Assembly (NCBI GenBank): GCA_041391505.1
Contig: JAWKNW010000009.1
Span: 1-64,000 of the forward strand
Direction: 5' to 3'
Length of the DNA stretch: 64,000 nucleotides
DNA from: Rhodothermales bacterium
GTDB taxonomy: Bacteria > Bacteroidota > Rhodothermia > Rhodothermales > JAHQVL01
Of this stretch, positions 41,778-51,086 are shown in pieces (within the stretch, counting starts at the first letter, position 1; the number at the start of each line of letters is the position of its first letter). The translations under genes were made by a program, and so were the position numbers. Below the pieces are notes generated by a model. That model worked only from the letters and a program-made list of their open reading frames with translations, was not told the DNA's origin and searched no databases.

Positions 41778-44729
41778 CTAGAATCGGTATGACAGGCCAA
41801 ACATGATGTGGCGCTGCGCCAGGAATCGGGCCGGGTTGAACGGCGGCAGGCCGGACGTGAACGGATCCTCGAAACGCGGATCGCGCACGCCGACCGGGAC
41901 ATCGAGGCTGCGGTCCTCCCGGAGCGCGGCAAAGTTGGTGTTCCGCGTGTCGAGCGGCTCGTAGCCCTTGCCCGTCACCGGGTTCACGATGATGCTGTTC
42001 AGCTGATTAAACAGGTTGGTGACCTCGAGGGTCATCATCAGATCCGATTTCCCGAGCGGCACGGCCCGCTGGATGTTCAGGTCGAACCACCACCACGGCG
42101 AGCCGATCTTCGAATAGCGCTCGGCGGGGTCTTGGGACTCCTCGTAAATCGGCCGCCAGTCCTGCGCACCGGTGAACGGATTGATCTGCCGGCCCTTGAA
42201 CTCGACCGGGGTATAGCGCTGGCCGCTTCGGAACGTGGACGCGAGGTACACCTTGAACCGGTTGATGCCGGGGATGCCCATGAGCGGCTCGGGCTCGTCG
42301 TAGGAGAACGTCACGCTGGCCTTCATGTCGAGCGGGCGGTCCCACGCCAGCGGCGTCTCGAACGTGTTTTCGATGTCGCCGCGCGCCAGAAACTGGGCGA
42401 GCGCGTCGTTGTTGGTCGAACTGAGGCCGGTCGCGCGCGAGAAGGAGCCGGAAAGCTGCCCGGTGAACCAGTCGCCGAAGCGTTTCAGGTAGCTGGCCTC
42501 GAGGCCGCGGATGCGGGCGAAGTCGCCGTTGACGCGGAAGGCGCGGGTGACGTCGCGGCCGGTGGCGTCCGGCACGATGACGTTTTCGATGGTGATGAAG
42601 TCGAACTTGTCGCGCCAGAACGCCGTGATGTTGAACACGTCGTTGCTGGAGAACTGGTTGCGGAGCCCCAGTTCGTAGGAGATGTCGACCTCCGGATTCA
42701 GGTTCGGGTTGCCGAGATCGGCGAAGAAGGAGCGGTCCTGGAAGAAGGGATCGAGCCCGGTGTAGACGAAGGTCGGGTGCGGGATTTTGGTCGAGTGCCC
42801 GTAGTTGAAGAAGAGGACGCGGTTCTCCTGGATCGGGAACGAGACGCGGACCTTGGGCAGGAGGCGGACCTTGTAGCGGAGCCCGAGCATCTTGACCGTT
42901 TCGTCCTTGTAGTCCTCGCGCACGCCGGCGAGGATCGGAGCCAGCGGGTCGTCGATCAGGTCGTCCACATACTTGCCGGGCGCCCAGTATTCGAGACGCG
43001 CGCCGAGGTTGGCGATGAGGCCGCGGTACCGGATCTGCTGGGTGAGGAAAAACGCCCCGCGCTGGGGCTTCACCCGCCAGATGTCCGAGCTTTCGCCGAG
43101 GCGGTTGGTCTGCGAGCCGGCGTCGCTGTCGCCGATCGGGGCGCCCACCCAGGGACGCACGATGTCGATCCACTGGTAATCGTTGACCTTCCACTCGAGG
43201 CCGCCGTTGAGCCGGTTGTTTTTGTTGGCCGACAGGCGCGTGTACGTGCCGCGCACGGTCCATTCCTCCGCGAAATGGTCGTGGAAGCGCGTCGCGATGC
43301 CGCCGTTGTTGAAAAGCCCCGGCCCGGGGAGGACGAAGAGGGCGTCCGGGTCGATCGGGTTGCCGTCGGCGTCGACGAACAGGGTGGCGGGATAGGTGAC
43401 GATGCTCTCGGGGTCCAGCTCGGTGTCGACGTTCGTCGGGCGCCACGGCCGGCCGTTTGCGTCGGCGCGGAGGGTCGTGAAGAGCCGGCTCACCTGCACG
43501 TCGTAAAACGACTGGGTGTTGAGCACGTGCGACCACTTCAGGTACGCGATGATGTTGTCGTGCGTGTACGTGTTCGCGTTATCCGGCTGTGCGATGAACG
43601 CATACTGGAATCCCGGCTGGATCACGGCCTCGTTGCCCGTCACCTGGAGCATGCGGGTGTTCTGGTTGATCGTCAGCGAACGCGAGTAGGCACCCTGGAT
43701 CTTCTTGCCCGGGGCGACCTCGTAGGTGAGCTTGAGCAGCCCGTTCCAGCGGTTGCCCGTACGGGGCGTGAAGAAGTCCGAATCCACCGTCGACGAGCGC
43801 AGGATTTCCGGCGTCGCGGTCTCGCGGGTGAAGCCGTCCGAAATCTGCACCTGGCCGGTGGTGAAGAAGCGGAGCTTGCCGCGCACCAGCGGGCCGCCGA
43901 GGTTGAACTCGTAGAGTTCTTCCTTGAAGTTGGCGTCCCACGTCTCGTTCAGGTCGCCGAGGTTGTCGCGCTTGTGCGAGAAGAAGCCGGCGAAGCGGTC
44001 GCCGCCCTCCTGGGTTTCGACGGACACGACGCCCGACGTCACATCCCCGAACTCCGCGCCGATGCCGCCGGTGGTGACTTCAACCTGGCTGAAGGCGTTC
44101 GAACCGATATCCAGCCCGAAGCCGGTGCCGGCGAGCGGATCTTTCGCCGAGACGCCGTCCACGATAAACCCGGTCTCGTCCGCCCGGCCGCCGCGGATGT
44201 AGAGGCCGGTGGGGTCGCGCGTCACGCCGGCCTGCGTCGCCACGACGGCCTGCACGTCGCGCAGCGGCGCCGCCTGCAGCTGTTCCTGGGACACGGTCGC
44301 CGTGCTCGACGACTGCTCCACGTCCAGCAGCGGCTTCTCGCCGATGATCACGATCTCTTCGTCGGTCGACAGGATCGCTTCCGACAGCTCCGTGCTCAGT
44401 TCGGTCGCCTGTCCGTCGGCCACGCGGATGCCGGTGAATTGCTTCGTCTCAAACCCGATGATGGAGAAGCGGACGGAATATTCGCCCGGGCGCAGGTTGG
44501 GGATGACATAACCGCCGTCCAGATCCGACGCCGCGCCGAGTGTGGTGCCGACGACGATGACGTTCACGCCCACGAGCGGCTCTTTCGAGCCGGCGTCGAT
44601 GACGGTGCCGCGAATCGATCCCTGGGCCAGTGCCTGGGATGCCGTGCCCACCAGCAACCCGAGCGCGAGAAGCAGGATGCGACCGCGCCGGCTCGTGGAT
44701 GGACCGGGTATGTACGAATGCGTTTTCAA
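41778..44729 (-). CDS. TonB-dependent outer-membrane receptor
   Basis: 983 residues. After a signal peptide (about 1-36) there is a carboxypeptidase-regulatory-like domain (GSIRGTVIDAGSKEPLVGVNVIV ... GEYSVRFSIIGFETKQ). The TonB plug follows (LQAAPLRDVQAVVATQAGVTRD, then YIRGGRADETGFIVDG), then a long beta-barrel ending in MFGLSYRF. Such receptors import scarce ligands (complexed metals, oligosaccharides, cobalamin or other large solutes) using TonB energy. The SusD partner expected for glycan uptake is missing; instead the neighbours are a PorV-like barrel, propeller and sorting-domain proteins. The ligand is inferred only from the neighbouring nuclease. Confidence 0.93.
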   Translation of the reverse strand: MKTHSYIPGPSTSRRGRILLLALGLLVGTASQALAQGSIRGTVIDAGSKEPLVGVNVIVVGTTLGAASDLDGGYVIPNLRPGEYSVRFSIIGFETKQFTGIRVADGQATELSTELSEAILSTDEEIVIIGEKPLLDVEQSSSTATVSQEQLQAAPLRDVQAVVATQAGVTRDPTGLYIRGGRADETGFIVDGVSAKDPLAGTGFGLDIGSNAFSQVEVTTGGIGAEFGDVTSGVVSVETQEGGDRFAGFFSHKRDNLGDLNETWDANFKEELYEFNLGGPLVRGKLRFFTTGQVQISDGFTRETATPEILRSSTVDSDFFTPRTGNRWNGLLKLTYEVAPGKKIQGAYSRSLTINQNTRMLQVTGNEAVIQPGFQYAFIAQPDNANTYTHDNIIAYLKWSHVLNTQSFYDVQVSRLFTTLRADANGRPWRPTNVDTELDPESIVTYPATLFVDADGNPIDPDALFVLPGPGLFNNGGIATRFHDHFAEEWTVRGTYTRLSANKNNRLNGGLEWKVNDYQWIDIVRPWVGAPIGDSDAGSQTNRLGESSDIWRVKPQRGAFFLTQQIRYRGLIANLGARLEYWAPGKYVDDLIDDPLAPILAGVREDYKDETVKMLGLRYKVRLLPKVRVSFPIQENRVLFFNYGHSTKIPHPTFVYTGLDPFFQDRSFFADLGNPNLNPEVDISYELGLRNQFSSNDVFNITAFWRDKFDFITIENVIVPDATGRDVTRAFRVNGDFARIRGLEASYLKRFGDWFTGQLSGSFSRATGLSSTNNDALAQFLARGDIENTFETPLAWDRPLDMKASVTFSYDEPEPLMGIPGINRFKVYLASTFRSGQRYTPVEFKGRQINPFTGAQDWRPIYEESQDPAERYSKIGSPWWWFDLNIQRAVPLGKSDLMMTLEVTNLFNQLNSIIVNPVTGKGYEPLDTRNTNFAALREDRSLDVPVGVRDPRFEDPFTSGLPPFNPARFLAQRHIMFGLSYRF

Positions 44730-44742
44730 CGGCTGCTTCGCA

Positions 44743-46371
44743 TTAGCGTTTGGGGAAACCGAGACTTTCGAGCATGAGCGAAATCGCGCGCCGTCCGCCG
44801 TCCTCCGCGCCGTCCGCCCCGACCAGGATGGGCGCGCCCGTCTGTTCGTTGATGAGCGGGATGGCGAAGAGGGCGATGCGCCGGTCGGCGCTGATCGACG
44901 CGATCGTGGAGGGGCCCGTCCAGGCGCCCTGCGTGTTCGACGTGCTGACGTAGGTAAAGCCGGCCTCGTAGAGCGGGATCGCGTTGGTGCCGGCCACGAT
45001 GTACGGCAGCGAGTTGATGTCGAACGACGTGAAGGTGAGCGCCGGCAGCGGCTCGCTGGCGCCGGCCGGCGTGTTGACCGGCGTGACCGACGTGCCGGGG
45101 CGCAGCCGCAGCTGCTGCCGCAGCGTGTCCGGGAACGTGATCAAATTGTTCATCGGCAGCAGCAGGATCGCCGGGTTACCGAGGTTGTCCTCCGGGTCGG
45201 GCGGCAGCGTCACCGGGGAATGGACGATGATGGTGCCGCCGTTGTCGAAAAACTCGTCCAGCACGGCCACCGCAAACGGGAAGTTGTTGCGCTGGGTGCT
45301 GTTGGTCGTGTTGGTCGCTACCCAGTAGATGTGTTTGTAGAGCGCGAGCGTCTGCTGCAGCGTCGGCACCGCGTTGTTCGGGAGGAGTTCGGAACGCGGC
45401 ACGTTGCCGGCGGCGCCGGTCACAAAGGGCACCGTTATATCCCAGACGTCGATCGGGGCGCCTTCCGGAAGGTGCGACCGGAGCAGATCCATGTGGAAAC
45501 GCTGGAGGATCGGCGCGTTGCTCTTCCGCCAGTCGTTCACGTACAGGATGTCGCTGCGCTGCTTCTTGACGTGCCACGTGTAGCGCTCCAGCGTACTCGT
45601 GGTGTCGGTCAGGTCGACGGCGCGCACATAGATCGTGTTGGTCGCATCGAGCAGGAGGTTGGGGAGGCGCAGCTCGGACGACTGGAAGCCGCGACCGAGG
45701 TAGATGCGGGCGTCGGTGGTCGTCTGCGTGTCGTCTTCGATGTCGACGTCGCCGATCAGCGTGATGAAGTCGAATTCGGCCGGCACGCCGACGAAGTTCG
45801 TGCTGTCGTTGAGGGAGACCTCGATCCGGGAAATGTTCTCGATGCCCTCGGGGTCGCTCACGTCCCAGCCGAGTGAAAAGACCTGGAAGGTCGTATCCGG
45901 CGGGAGGTCGAACGTCAGGAGGCGGATCGACGGCGGCGCGTTTTCGATCGGGAAGACGGTGCGGGCCGGGGTGGGGTCGGCCAGCGACTCATTGTCGATG
46001 GCGCGCACCTCGAAGGCCACGTTGGCGATTTTGTTGCCCGGCGGGATGGGGAGGAGGATCAGCGAGTCGGTACGCGTGGTGCGCACCCAGCCGGCGTCGG
46101 GCGTGGCCGGCGGCTCGGAGAGGGGATAGAAGCGGACTTCGTACGACGCCACGAAGCCGTCGGGGTCGTCGCCGCTCCACGACACGAGCACGGTGCTCGA
46201 AAGCCGCTCGGAGTCGAGGATGTTGTCGACGAGCGACGTGTCGCGCACGCTCATCGCGGTTTCCGGCGGTTCGTTGTCGAAGGCGTCGCCGGCAAAGCCT
46301 GTGTCGCAGCCGACGGCGAGGACGGCGACGAAGAGGAGCAGCAGCGATGCGTATCGGCAGGGGAGAGCCAT
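44743..46371 (-). CDS. Lipoprotein of unknown function with Ig-like repeats
   Basis: 542 residues from ATG 46371, which starts a lipoprotein signal (LLLLFVAVLAVGC). Residues about 30-260 look like two fibronectin/Ig-like beta-sandwiches (SWSGDDPDGFVASYEVRFYPL and FSLGWDVSDPEGIENISRIEVSL). The C-terminal half (about 270-540) is Rossmann-like, starting SDILYVNDWRK, with NNGGTIIVHSP, reminiscent of ThuA/GATase-like folds but without a recognisable active site. It lies 13 bp before the receptor gene and is probably a surface partner of it. Not recognised as a named family. Confidence 0.7.
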   Translation of the reverse strand: MALPCRYASLLLLFVAVLAVGCDTGFAGDAFDNEPPETAMSVRDTSLVDNILDSERLSSTVLVSWSGDDPDGFVASYEVRFYPLSEPPATPDAGWVRTTRTDSLILLPIPPGNKIANVAFEVRAIDNESLADPTPARTVFPIENAPPSIRLLTFDLPPDTTFQVFSLGWDVSDPEGIENISRIEVSLNDSTNFVGVPAEFDFITLIGDVDIEDDTQTTTDARIYLGRGFQSSELRLPNLLLDATNTIYVRAVDLTDTTSTLERYTWHVKKQRSDILYVNDWRKSNAPILQRFHMDLLRSHLPEGAPIDVWDITVPFVTGAAGNVPRSELLPNNAVPTLQQTLALYKHIYWVATNTTNSTQRNNFPFAVAVLDEFFDNGGTIIVHSPVTLPPDPEDNLGNPAILLLPMNNLITFPDTLRQQLRLRPGTSVTPVNTPAGASEPLPALTFTSFDINSLPYIVAGTNAIPLYEAGFTYVSTSNTQGAWTGPSTIASISADRRIALFAIPLINEQTGAPILVGADGAEDGGRRAISLMLESLGFPKR

Positions 46372-46439
46372 GAAAGACAGATCAGAAAGATGGGGGAGGC
46401 CGCGGAGCGGGTCCGCGGCCTCCATCCATCGGGTGTCGT

Positions 46440-48626
46440 TTACTTCAGGAGAACCATCTTGCGCGTCTGCACGTCGCTGCCGGCGGTCAGCCGGTAGAGG
46501 TACATGCCGCTCGGGAGTTCGCCCGCGCTGAAGGACACGCTGTGCTGGCCGGCGGCCAGGGTGCCGTCAACCAGGGTCTGCACCTTCCGGCCGATCAGGT
46601 CGAACACCTCCAGGCTGACGTGGCCGGCCTGCGGCACGTCGAAGCGGATGCTGGTGGTCGGGTTGAACGGGTTCGGGAAGTTCTGGTGCAGGGCGAAGCT
46701 GCCTGGGATCGTCTCGTCTTCGGTCGCCACGTTGGTGAGCGCGCCGATGTCGGCCGGCGATTCGGGGATCAGCTTGTAGTTGCTGAACGAGAACCACCAG
46801 ATGCCCTGCATGAACTCGTGGAGGCCGCCTTCGATGAAGTCGTCGTTGGTCGTCGAGGGCACGGCGCTGGACGCGTCGTCGGCGCGGATGAAGTCTTCCG
46901 TGCCGACCGTGGCGAAGCTCCACTCGCCGAAGTCGCTCGGCGCATCCGGGTTCGGGCCCATGATGACATCCTCGAACCGGAGCATCATGCCTTCATGCGC
47001 CTCGGCGACGGCCGCGTCCTTCACGGCCGTCGTCGGGACGACCTTGTAGTCGTACGGCGTGTCGGTGCCGTCCACCGTGAACACGGCGTTCCGCAGCTCG
47101 GTGACACCGAAGTTCTCGCGGATTTCCGCCTCAGTGATCGTCACGACATCGCCCTTGCTGAACGCGGCGGCATCGCCGTTGATGAAGATGCCCGACCAGC
47201 CCGCCAGATCGGCGTTGTCCTGGATGACGATCCGGCCGGAGGTGGCGGGGTCGCTCACGACGATGCCGGTGACGGCCATCGGTGTGGTCAGGCCGGCGAA
47301 CGGGCTGTTGCCCGGTCCTTCATCGGCGGTCAGCTGGATGTCCGAGATCTCGTTGATGCCGTCCACGAGCGTACGGTACTGCGCCGGGTCGGTCACCGTC
47401 GTAGCATCCTGACTGTCCGTCGCGCTCACCGTGTAGGTCACGAACGCACCATCGGGCTGGGCCGGAATGACGCAAACGTACGCTTCGCCCTCAAGGGTCG
47501 CTTCGATCATCGTTTCCATACCATCCGCCGTCGACGTGTACGTGCAGACAACAGAGGTCAGCGTACGCGTCGGGTCGGCGTCAACGCCGACCGAGATCGT
47601 GACGTCTTCACTGCCATCCGGCACGCTCGTCGGTCCGGTGACGCCCGAGAAGATTGGCGGGCTTTCGGTGATCACGAGATCGGCATCTTCGATCGGAGCG
47701 ATGCTGAGGATCGCCCCGCCCGGCACGCCGCGGCCAAACGGGTCGTCGCCCTGATACAGGATGAAACCCTGAAGATTGACGGCCGCGCCCGGAGGCGGCG
47801 GGACGAAGTTGCCGTCCTGGCTCGTCCGTACGTTAAAGTTCGACGGGTACGAGTTGCGGCGGTCGTTGCGGTAACGCAGCGACACATCGTAGAAGTTGAA
47901 GACCGTTTCGCCGCCGTCGGACGATACGAGCCAGTTCGGGCGCTCGCTGCTGATGTCGCGGACCGTGATGGAGGCCCCTTCCAGGCGTACATACTGACCG
48001 TTCAGCGACGCCAGGTTGTCCCAGTTGACCTGGACGCCACCTTCATCGTTGATGCTCCGGTTCGCATCCGCCGTCGTGATGACGACCGGATCGAGCAACG
48101 AATCGGGGAGCCCGAGATCGCTGTAGGATCCCAGTACTTCGATCGTGGACGGGCCTACCTGCTGGGAGTTACCCCCCGAGCCGGTGAAGGCCGACGCGGT
48201 GCCGGTCACCTTGATAACGTCGCCGACGGTGACGTTGATGAGGCCCGTGGTCAGGTACGAACCATCCGCAAGCTGCAAGCCCATGCCGTCATAGCCCATC
48301 GACACGGCGGACGTGTCGCGGACGAACACATGCACACGGTCCGGGTTGCCGCCCTGATCATCTTGCGGCGTGCCAAGGCCGGACGAAAGCGGATCGCTGA
48401 GCACGACGGCGACGAACTGGACTTCGACGCCTTGCAGGTCGTTCAGCACGAGCGGCTGGATGTCCTGCGACGTCAGCGTGGCGCCGCCGGCGTTGAGCTG
48501 GTCGACCTGGTTTTGCGGGATCGCGTTGATATCTCGGATGGTGACCTGCATGGGCTGGGCGATCGCCTGCCCGGCCAGCATCATGCTGACCAGTACCCAT
48601 AGCGTAATGGTACCTCGTTTTAACAT
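46440..48626 (-). CDS. Secreted protein with OB-fold-like domains and T9SS sorting module
   Basis: 728 residues with a signal peptide (VLVSMMLAGQAIA). Two regions resemble the OB-fold domains attached to extracellular nucleases of the ExeM/YhcR group: about 50-230 (LNVTVGDVIKVTG-like GLINVTVGDVIKVTGTASAF) and about 430-560 (VVSDPATSGRIVIQDN ... VVTITEAEIRENFGVTEL). Between them is an Ig-like domain. Residues about 645-728 form a T9SS type A module (NFPNPFNPTTSIRFD ... FDLIGRKVQTL ... SGMYLYRLTAG). The signature suggests nucleic-acid or nucleotide binding, in line with the EEP nuclease at the operon end. No catalytic residues were identified in this protein itself. Transcribed second in the operon. 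Confidence 0.75.
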   Translation of the reverse strand: MLKRGTITLWVLVSMMLAGQAIAQPMQVTIRDINAIPQNQVDQLNAGGATLTSQDIQPLVLNDLQGVEVQFVAVVLSDPLSSGLGTPQDDQGGNPDRVHVFVRDTSAVSMGYDGMGLQLADGSYLTTGLINVTVGDVIKVTGTASAFTGSGGNSQQVGPSTIEVLGSYSDLGLPDSLLDPVVITTADANRSINDEGGVQVNWDNLASLNGQYVRLEGASITVRDISSERPNWLVSSDGGETVFNFYDVSLRYRNDRRNSYPSNFNVRTSQDGNFVPPPPGAAVNLQGFILYQGDDPFGRGVPGGAILSIAPIEDADLVITESPPIFSGVTGPTSVPDGSEDVTISVGVDADPTRTLTSVVCTYTSTADGMETMIEATLEGEAYVCVIPAQPDGAFVTYTVSATDSQDATTVTDPAQYRTLVDGINEISDIQLTADEGPGNSPFAGLTTPMAVTGIVVSDPATSGRIVIQDNADLAGWSGIFINGDAAAFSKGDVVTITEAEIRENFGVTELRNAVFTVDGTDTPYDYKVVPTTAVKDAAVAEAHEGMMLRFEDVIMGPNPDAPSDFGEWSFATVGTEDFIRADDASSAVPSTTNDDFIEGGLHEFMQGIWWFSFSNYKLIPESPADIGALTNVATEDETIPGSFALHQNFPNPFNPTTSIRFDVPQAGHVSLEVFDLIGRKVQTLVDGTLAAGQHSVSFSAGELPSGMYLYRLTAGSDVQTRKMVLLK

Positions 48627-48690
48627 AAACTACCTCGTTTGATGGCGTGGATAGAGCGTTTGCTGTGTTGAGTAATAGTCGTGGAGCGCC

Positions 48691-50877
48691 TCACTTGATG
48701 ATGACGAACTTGCCCTGCTGGGTGTCGCCGGAATCGAGGTCGCGCACCGAAAAAAGATACAGGCCGGCCGAGATATTGAGGCCGTTCTCCGAAAGAATAT
48801 CCCAGGAGTGTTCGCCTCCCGGGAGGATGCGGTTGTCGGCGCTCAGGTTCGCGTACCAGCGGGTGTCGCCGACGTACGTCGCGCTGTCGTGATCGAGCGT
48901 GGCCACGATCTCGCCGGCCAGCGTATAGATCCTGATCTCGGCGCGAGGCGGGAGGTTGTAGAAGTTGAGCTTCCGGGTGCGCGAGGAGCCGCCGTCCCAG
49001 GCGGCGTTCACCCGGTACGGGTTCGGGTAGACGCCCACCTTCCGGTTCTCCGCCGAGGCCGGCGTGCCCGGGAAAATGCGCACGGCGTTGGCGGTGCGGG
49101 AGGACTCGAACGACTCGAGGCCGGCATCGGGATCGCCTTCGTCAAACGCCGTCAGCGTAAAGAGGTACTGCCAGCCGCTCAGCAGATTTTCCGCCTCGAA
49201 CCGGTACCAGTATTCGGTCGGGTCGCCGTCGAACGTCACCGGGGCGTCGAGGGCCACGGCGTCGAATCCGTTATTGAACCCGGTGCGGTTGCCCGGGCGG
49301 TCGTGCTGCGCGATCAGGGTGGCGCGGTTCAGGATGTTGCCCGAAATGTCGTCGCCGGGGTTGCTGCGGTACAGGCGGTACCCCTCAAAGTCCTTCAGCC
49401 CCGTAACGGGGTCGACCGACTCCTCGGCGCGCCGGTCCCAGTACAGGACGGTGCGGCTTTCCTGCCGGCCCGTGTCCGGATTGTCGAACCCCTCGAACTC
49501 GACGCGAAGCCGCGGCGACGCCGGCGGCTCGGGGATGAGATACCGGTCGAGCCGGCCGTTCTGGTTGGCGTCTTCCTGGGGTTCGAGGATCCCGTTCAGG
49601 TTGTTGTCCTCGCCGGCGTACGTGCGCTGCGCCCACAGGATGTTGTTGCGGAGAAAGGCGCGGCTCACGTCGTTGTCGATGCCTTTGCCGCCCTGGCCCT
49701 GAAACTCTTCGGGCTTGAGCGCGGCCACGAAGGCGAAGGTGGCCTGGAGCGTGTCGCCGGGAGCGACCCCCACGAACGGACCGATTGAGGAGAGCCCGAT
49801 CCAGTTGCCGTTGGATGTCTGCCCGTCCGTGCGCAGGCGGGTCTTCCAGGCGTCGATCGCGTCCTCGAGTTCGGTCGTAGTAGGATAGTTGACGGGGTTC
49901 GGATAGGGTTCGGCCATGAACCGGTACTTGTCGATGTCGCTCGTCGGCACGGCGAATTCGTTCACGCCGCCGCTGAAAAGCCAGAAGCGCGGGTTGTACG
50001 ACGGTGCCGGTAGGCCGTCCCGGAGGTATTCGTCGGCCACATTCGGGTGGAAGAACCGCCGCAGTCCCGTGCGCGTGTCCGTCCATTCGGCGCCGAGGAA
50101 GGCGACGGCGCCGTAGGTGTTGATCGATTCTTCGGTGCCGCCGGCGTTAAAGGCGTACGAGGTGAACTGGTCCTCCAGATACCCCAGCCCGCCTTTGTTG
50201 AAAAAGGCGCTGCCGTTCTCCGTCGTGGTATTGACGTTGCGGACGACGAGGTCGTGGAAGAGGCCTACATAGACGCTGTCCCACGGCGCGTTGCCGATGT
50301 TCACGATATCGAAGTTCACGATCGTGAAGTACTCGGTAAACGGGAAATTCCAGGCGTGCGTCTGCTGGGCGACGAGGGCGCCCACCTGCCCGGATACGTC
50401 CGGCGTCGGGATGGACGTGCCGGGGAGCACCGCGGCGGTATCGACGAAGCTGGTGTAGAAGTCCTGATGGCTGATGGCGCTGCCGGAAAACGCCTCGGAT
50501 TCGGGCAGGGTCGATCGTTCGATGATGGGGGAGAACTGCGCCATTTCGTAACCGGCGGCCCCGGGGCGGTATCCGCCGGAGGCCGTCTGCGCTCCCGTGC
50601 GAACGGAGACGACGCCGTCGCTCCGCACGACGCCGATCCACAGGCCGGCTTCGAACAGATGCTCGACGCCGGAATCGATCGGGTATTCGAACGAGGGCGC
50701 GCCGGCGGGATTGTTGCGGATGTTCGACTGGCCGATGAAGCCGGCGTTCGTGATCGTCAGCCCCATGTTGCCGACGTTTACAACGACCTCCTCAAACGGC
50801 GCGCCCTGGCCCAGTACGGGATGGGTTGCGGCGAGACCGGCGATAAACAGACCGGCGAATGCCAGGGTACGCATCAT
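48691..50877 (-). CDS. Large secreted protein with T9SS-like C-terminal module, first gene of the envelope operon
   Basis: 728 residues from ATG 50877 (an adjacent ATG 50874 is equivalent). A signal peptide (LAFAGLFIAGLAATHPVLGQ) is followed by a region with a conserved-looking start (NAGFIGQSNIRNNPAGAPSFEYP, then HLFEAGLWIG). A middle part has calcium-loop-like DNNLNGILEPQEDANQNG. Fibronectin-like strands follow, and the C-terminus is a type A-like module beginning VYPNPYRVNAAWDG and ending GLYLFSVRDLDSGDTQQGKFVIIK. Proteins with this N-terminal pattern commonly precede TonB receptor and PorV-like genes in Rhodothermota and relatives (recollection, not searched). Function unknown; it is probably a surface scaffold or binding protein. 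Confidence 0.75.
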   Translation of the reverse strand: MMRTLAFAGLFIAGLAATHPVLGQGAPFEEVVVNVGNMGLTITNAGFIGQSNIRNNPAGAPSFEYPIDSGVEHLFEAGLWIGVVRSDGVVSVRTGAQTASGGYRPGAAGYEMAQFSPIIERSTLPESEAFSGSAISHQDFYTSFVDTAAVLPGTSIPTPDVSGQVGALVAQQTHAWNFPFTEYFTIVNFDIVNIGNAPWDSVYVGLFHDLVVRNVNTTTENGSAFFNKGGLGYLEDQFTSYAFNAGGTEESINTYGAVAFLGAEWTDTRTGLRRFFHPNVADEYLRDGLPAPSYNPRFWLFSGGVNEFAVPTSDIDKYRFMAEPYPNPVNYPTTTELEDAIDAWKTRLRTDGQTSNGNWIGLSSIGPFVGVAPGDTLQATFAFVAALKPEEFQGQGGKGIDNDVSRAFLRNNILWAQRTYAGEDNNLNGILEPQEDANQNGRLDRYLIPEPPASPRLRVEFEGFDNPDTGRQESRTVLYWDRRAEESVDPVTGLKDFEGYRLYRSNPGDDISGNILNRATLIAQHDRPGNRTGFNNGFDAVALDAPVTFDGDPTEYWYRFEAENLLSGWQYLFTLTAFDEGDPDAGLESFESSRTANAVRIFPGTPASAENRKVGVYPNPYRVNAAWDGGSSRTRKLNFYNLPPRAEIRIYTLAGEIVATLDHDSATYVGDTRWYANLSADNRILPGGEHSWDILSENGLNISAGLYLFSVRDLDSGDTQQGKFVIIK

Positions 50878-50950
50878 CAGGCACGAGCGGGGAAAACGTG
50901 GGGGAAGCGCCTCTCCTGCGGGGGCGCCTCGGACGGATAAAAAGTCGGCT

Positions 50951-50982
50951 CTAATATAGATCGCACGCCCGAAGGATGCCAA
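50951..50982 (-). promoter_or_regulatory. Candidate Bacteroidota-type promoter of the 7-gene envelope operon
   Basis: On the minus strand, TTG (complement of 50980-50982) and TATATTAG (complement of 50951-50958) are separated by 21 bp. This approximates the Bacteroidota consensus TTTG-N(17-23)-TAnnTTTG. It would start transcription about 70 bp before ATG 50877. Confidence 0.45.
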
Positions 50983-51086
50983 GGTAAAAAATCGTTAACA
51001 GGAACCATCGCGGCCTGAAAGACGTGCCGGTACAGGTGTTGTCCCGCGGCACAGAAACGGGCGTTCCCGTCACCCCATCCACGCCT

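Noticed and set aside
41808..44777. A 989-codon open frame on the plus strand opposite the TonB receptor gene
   Set aside because: Shadow of the receptor gene in a GC-rich genome; the sense protein has clear signal, plug and barrel motifs.
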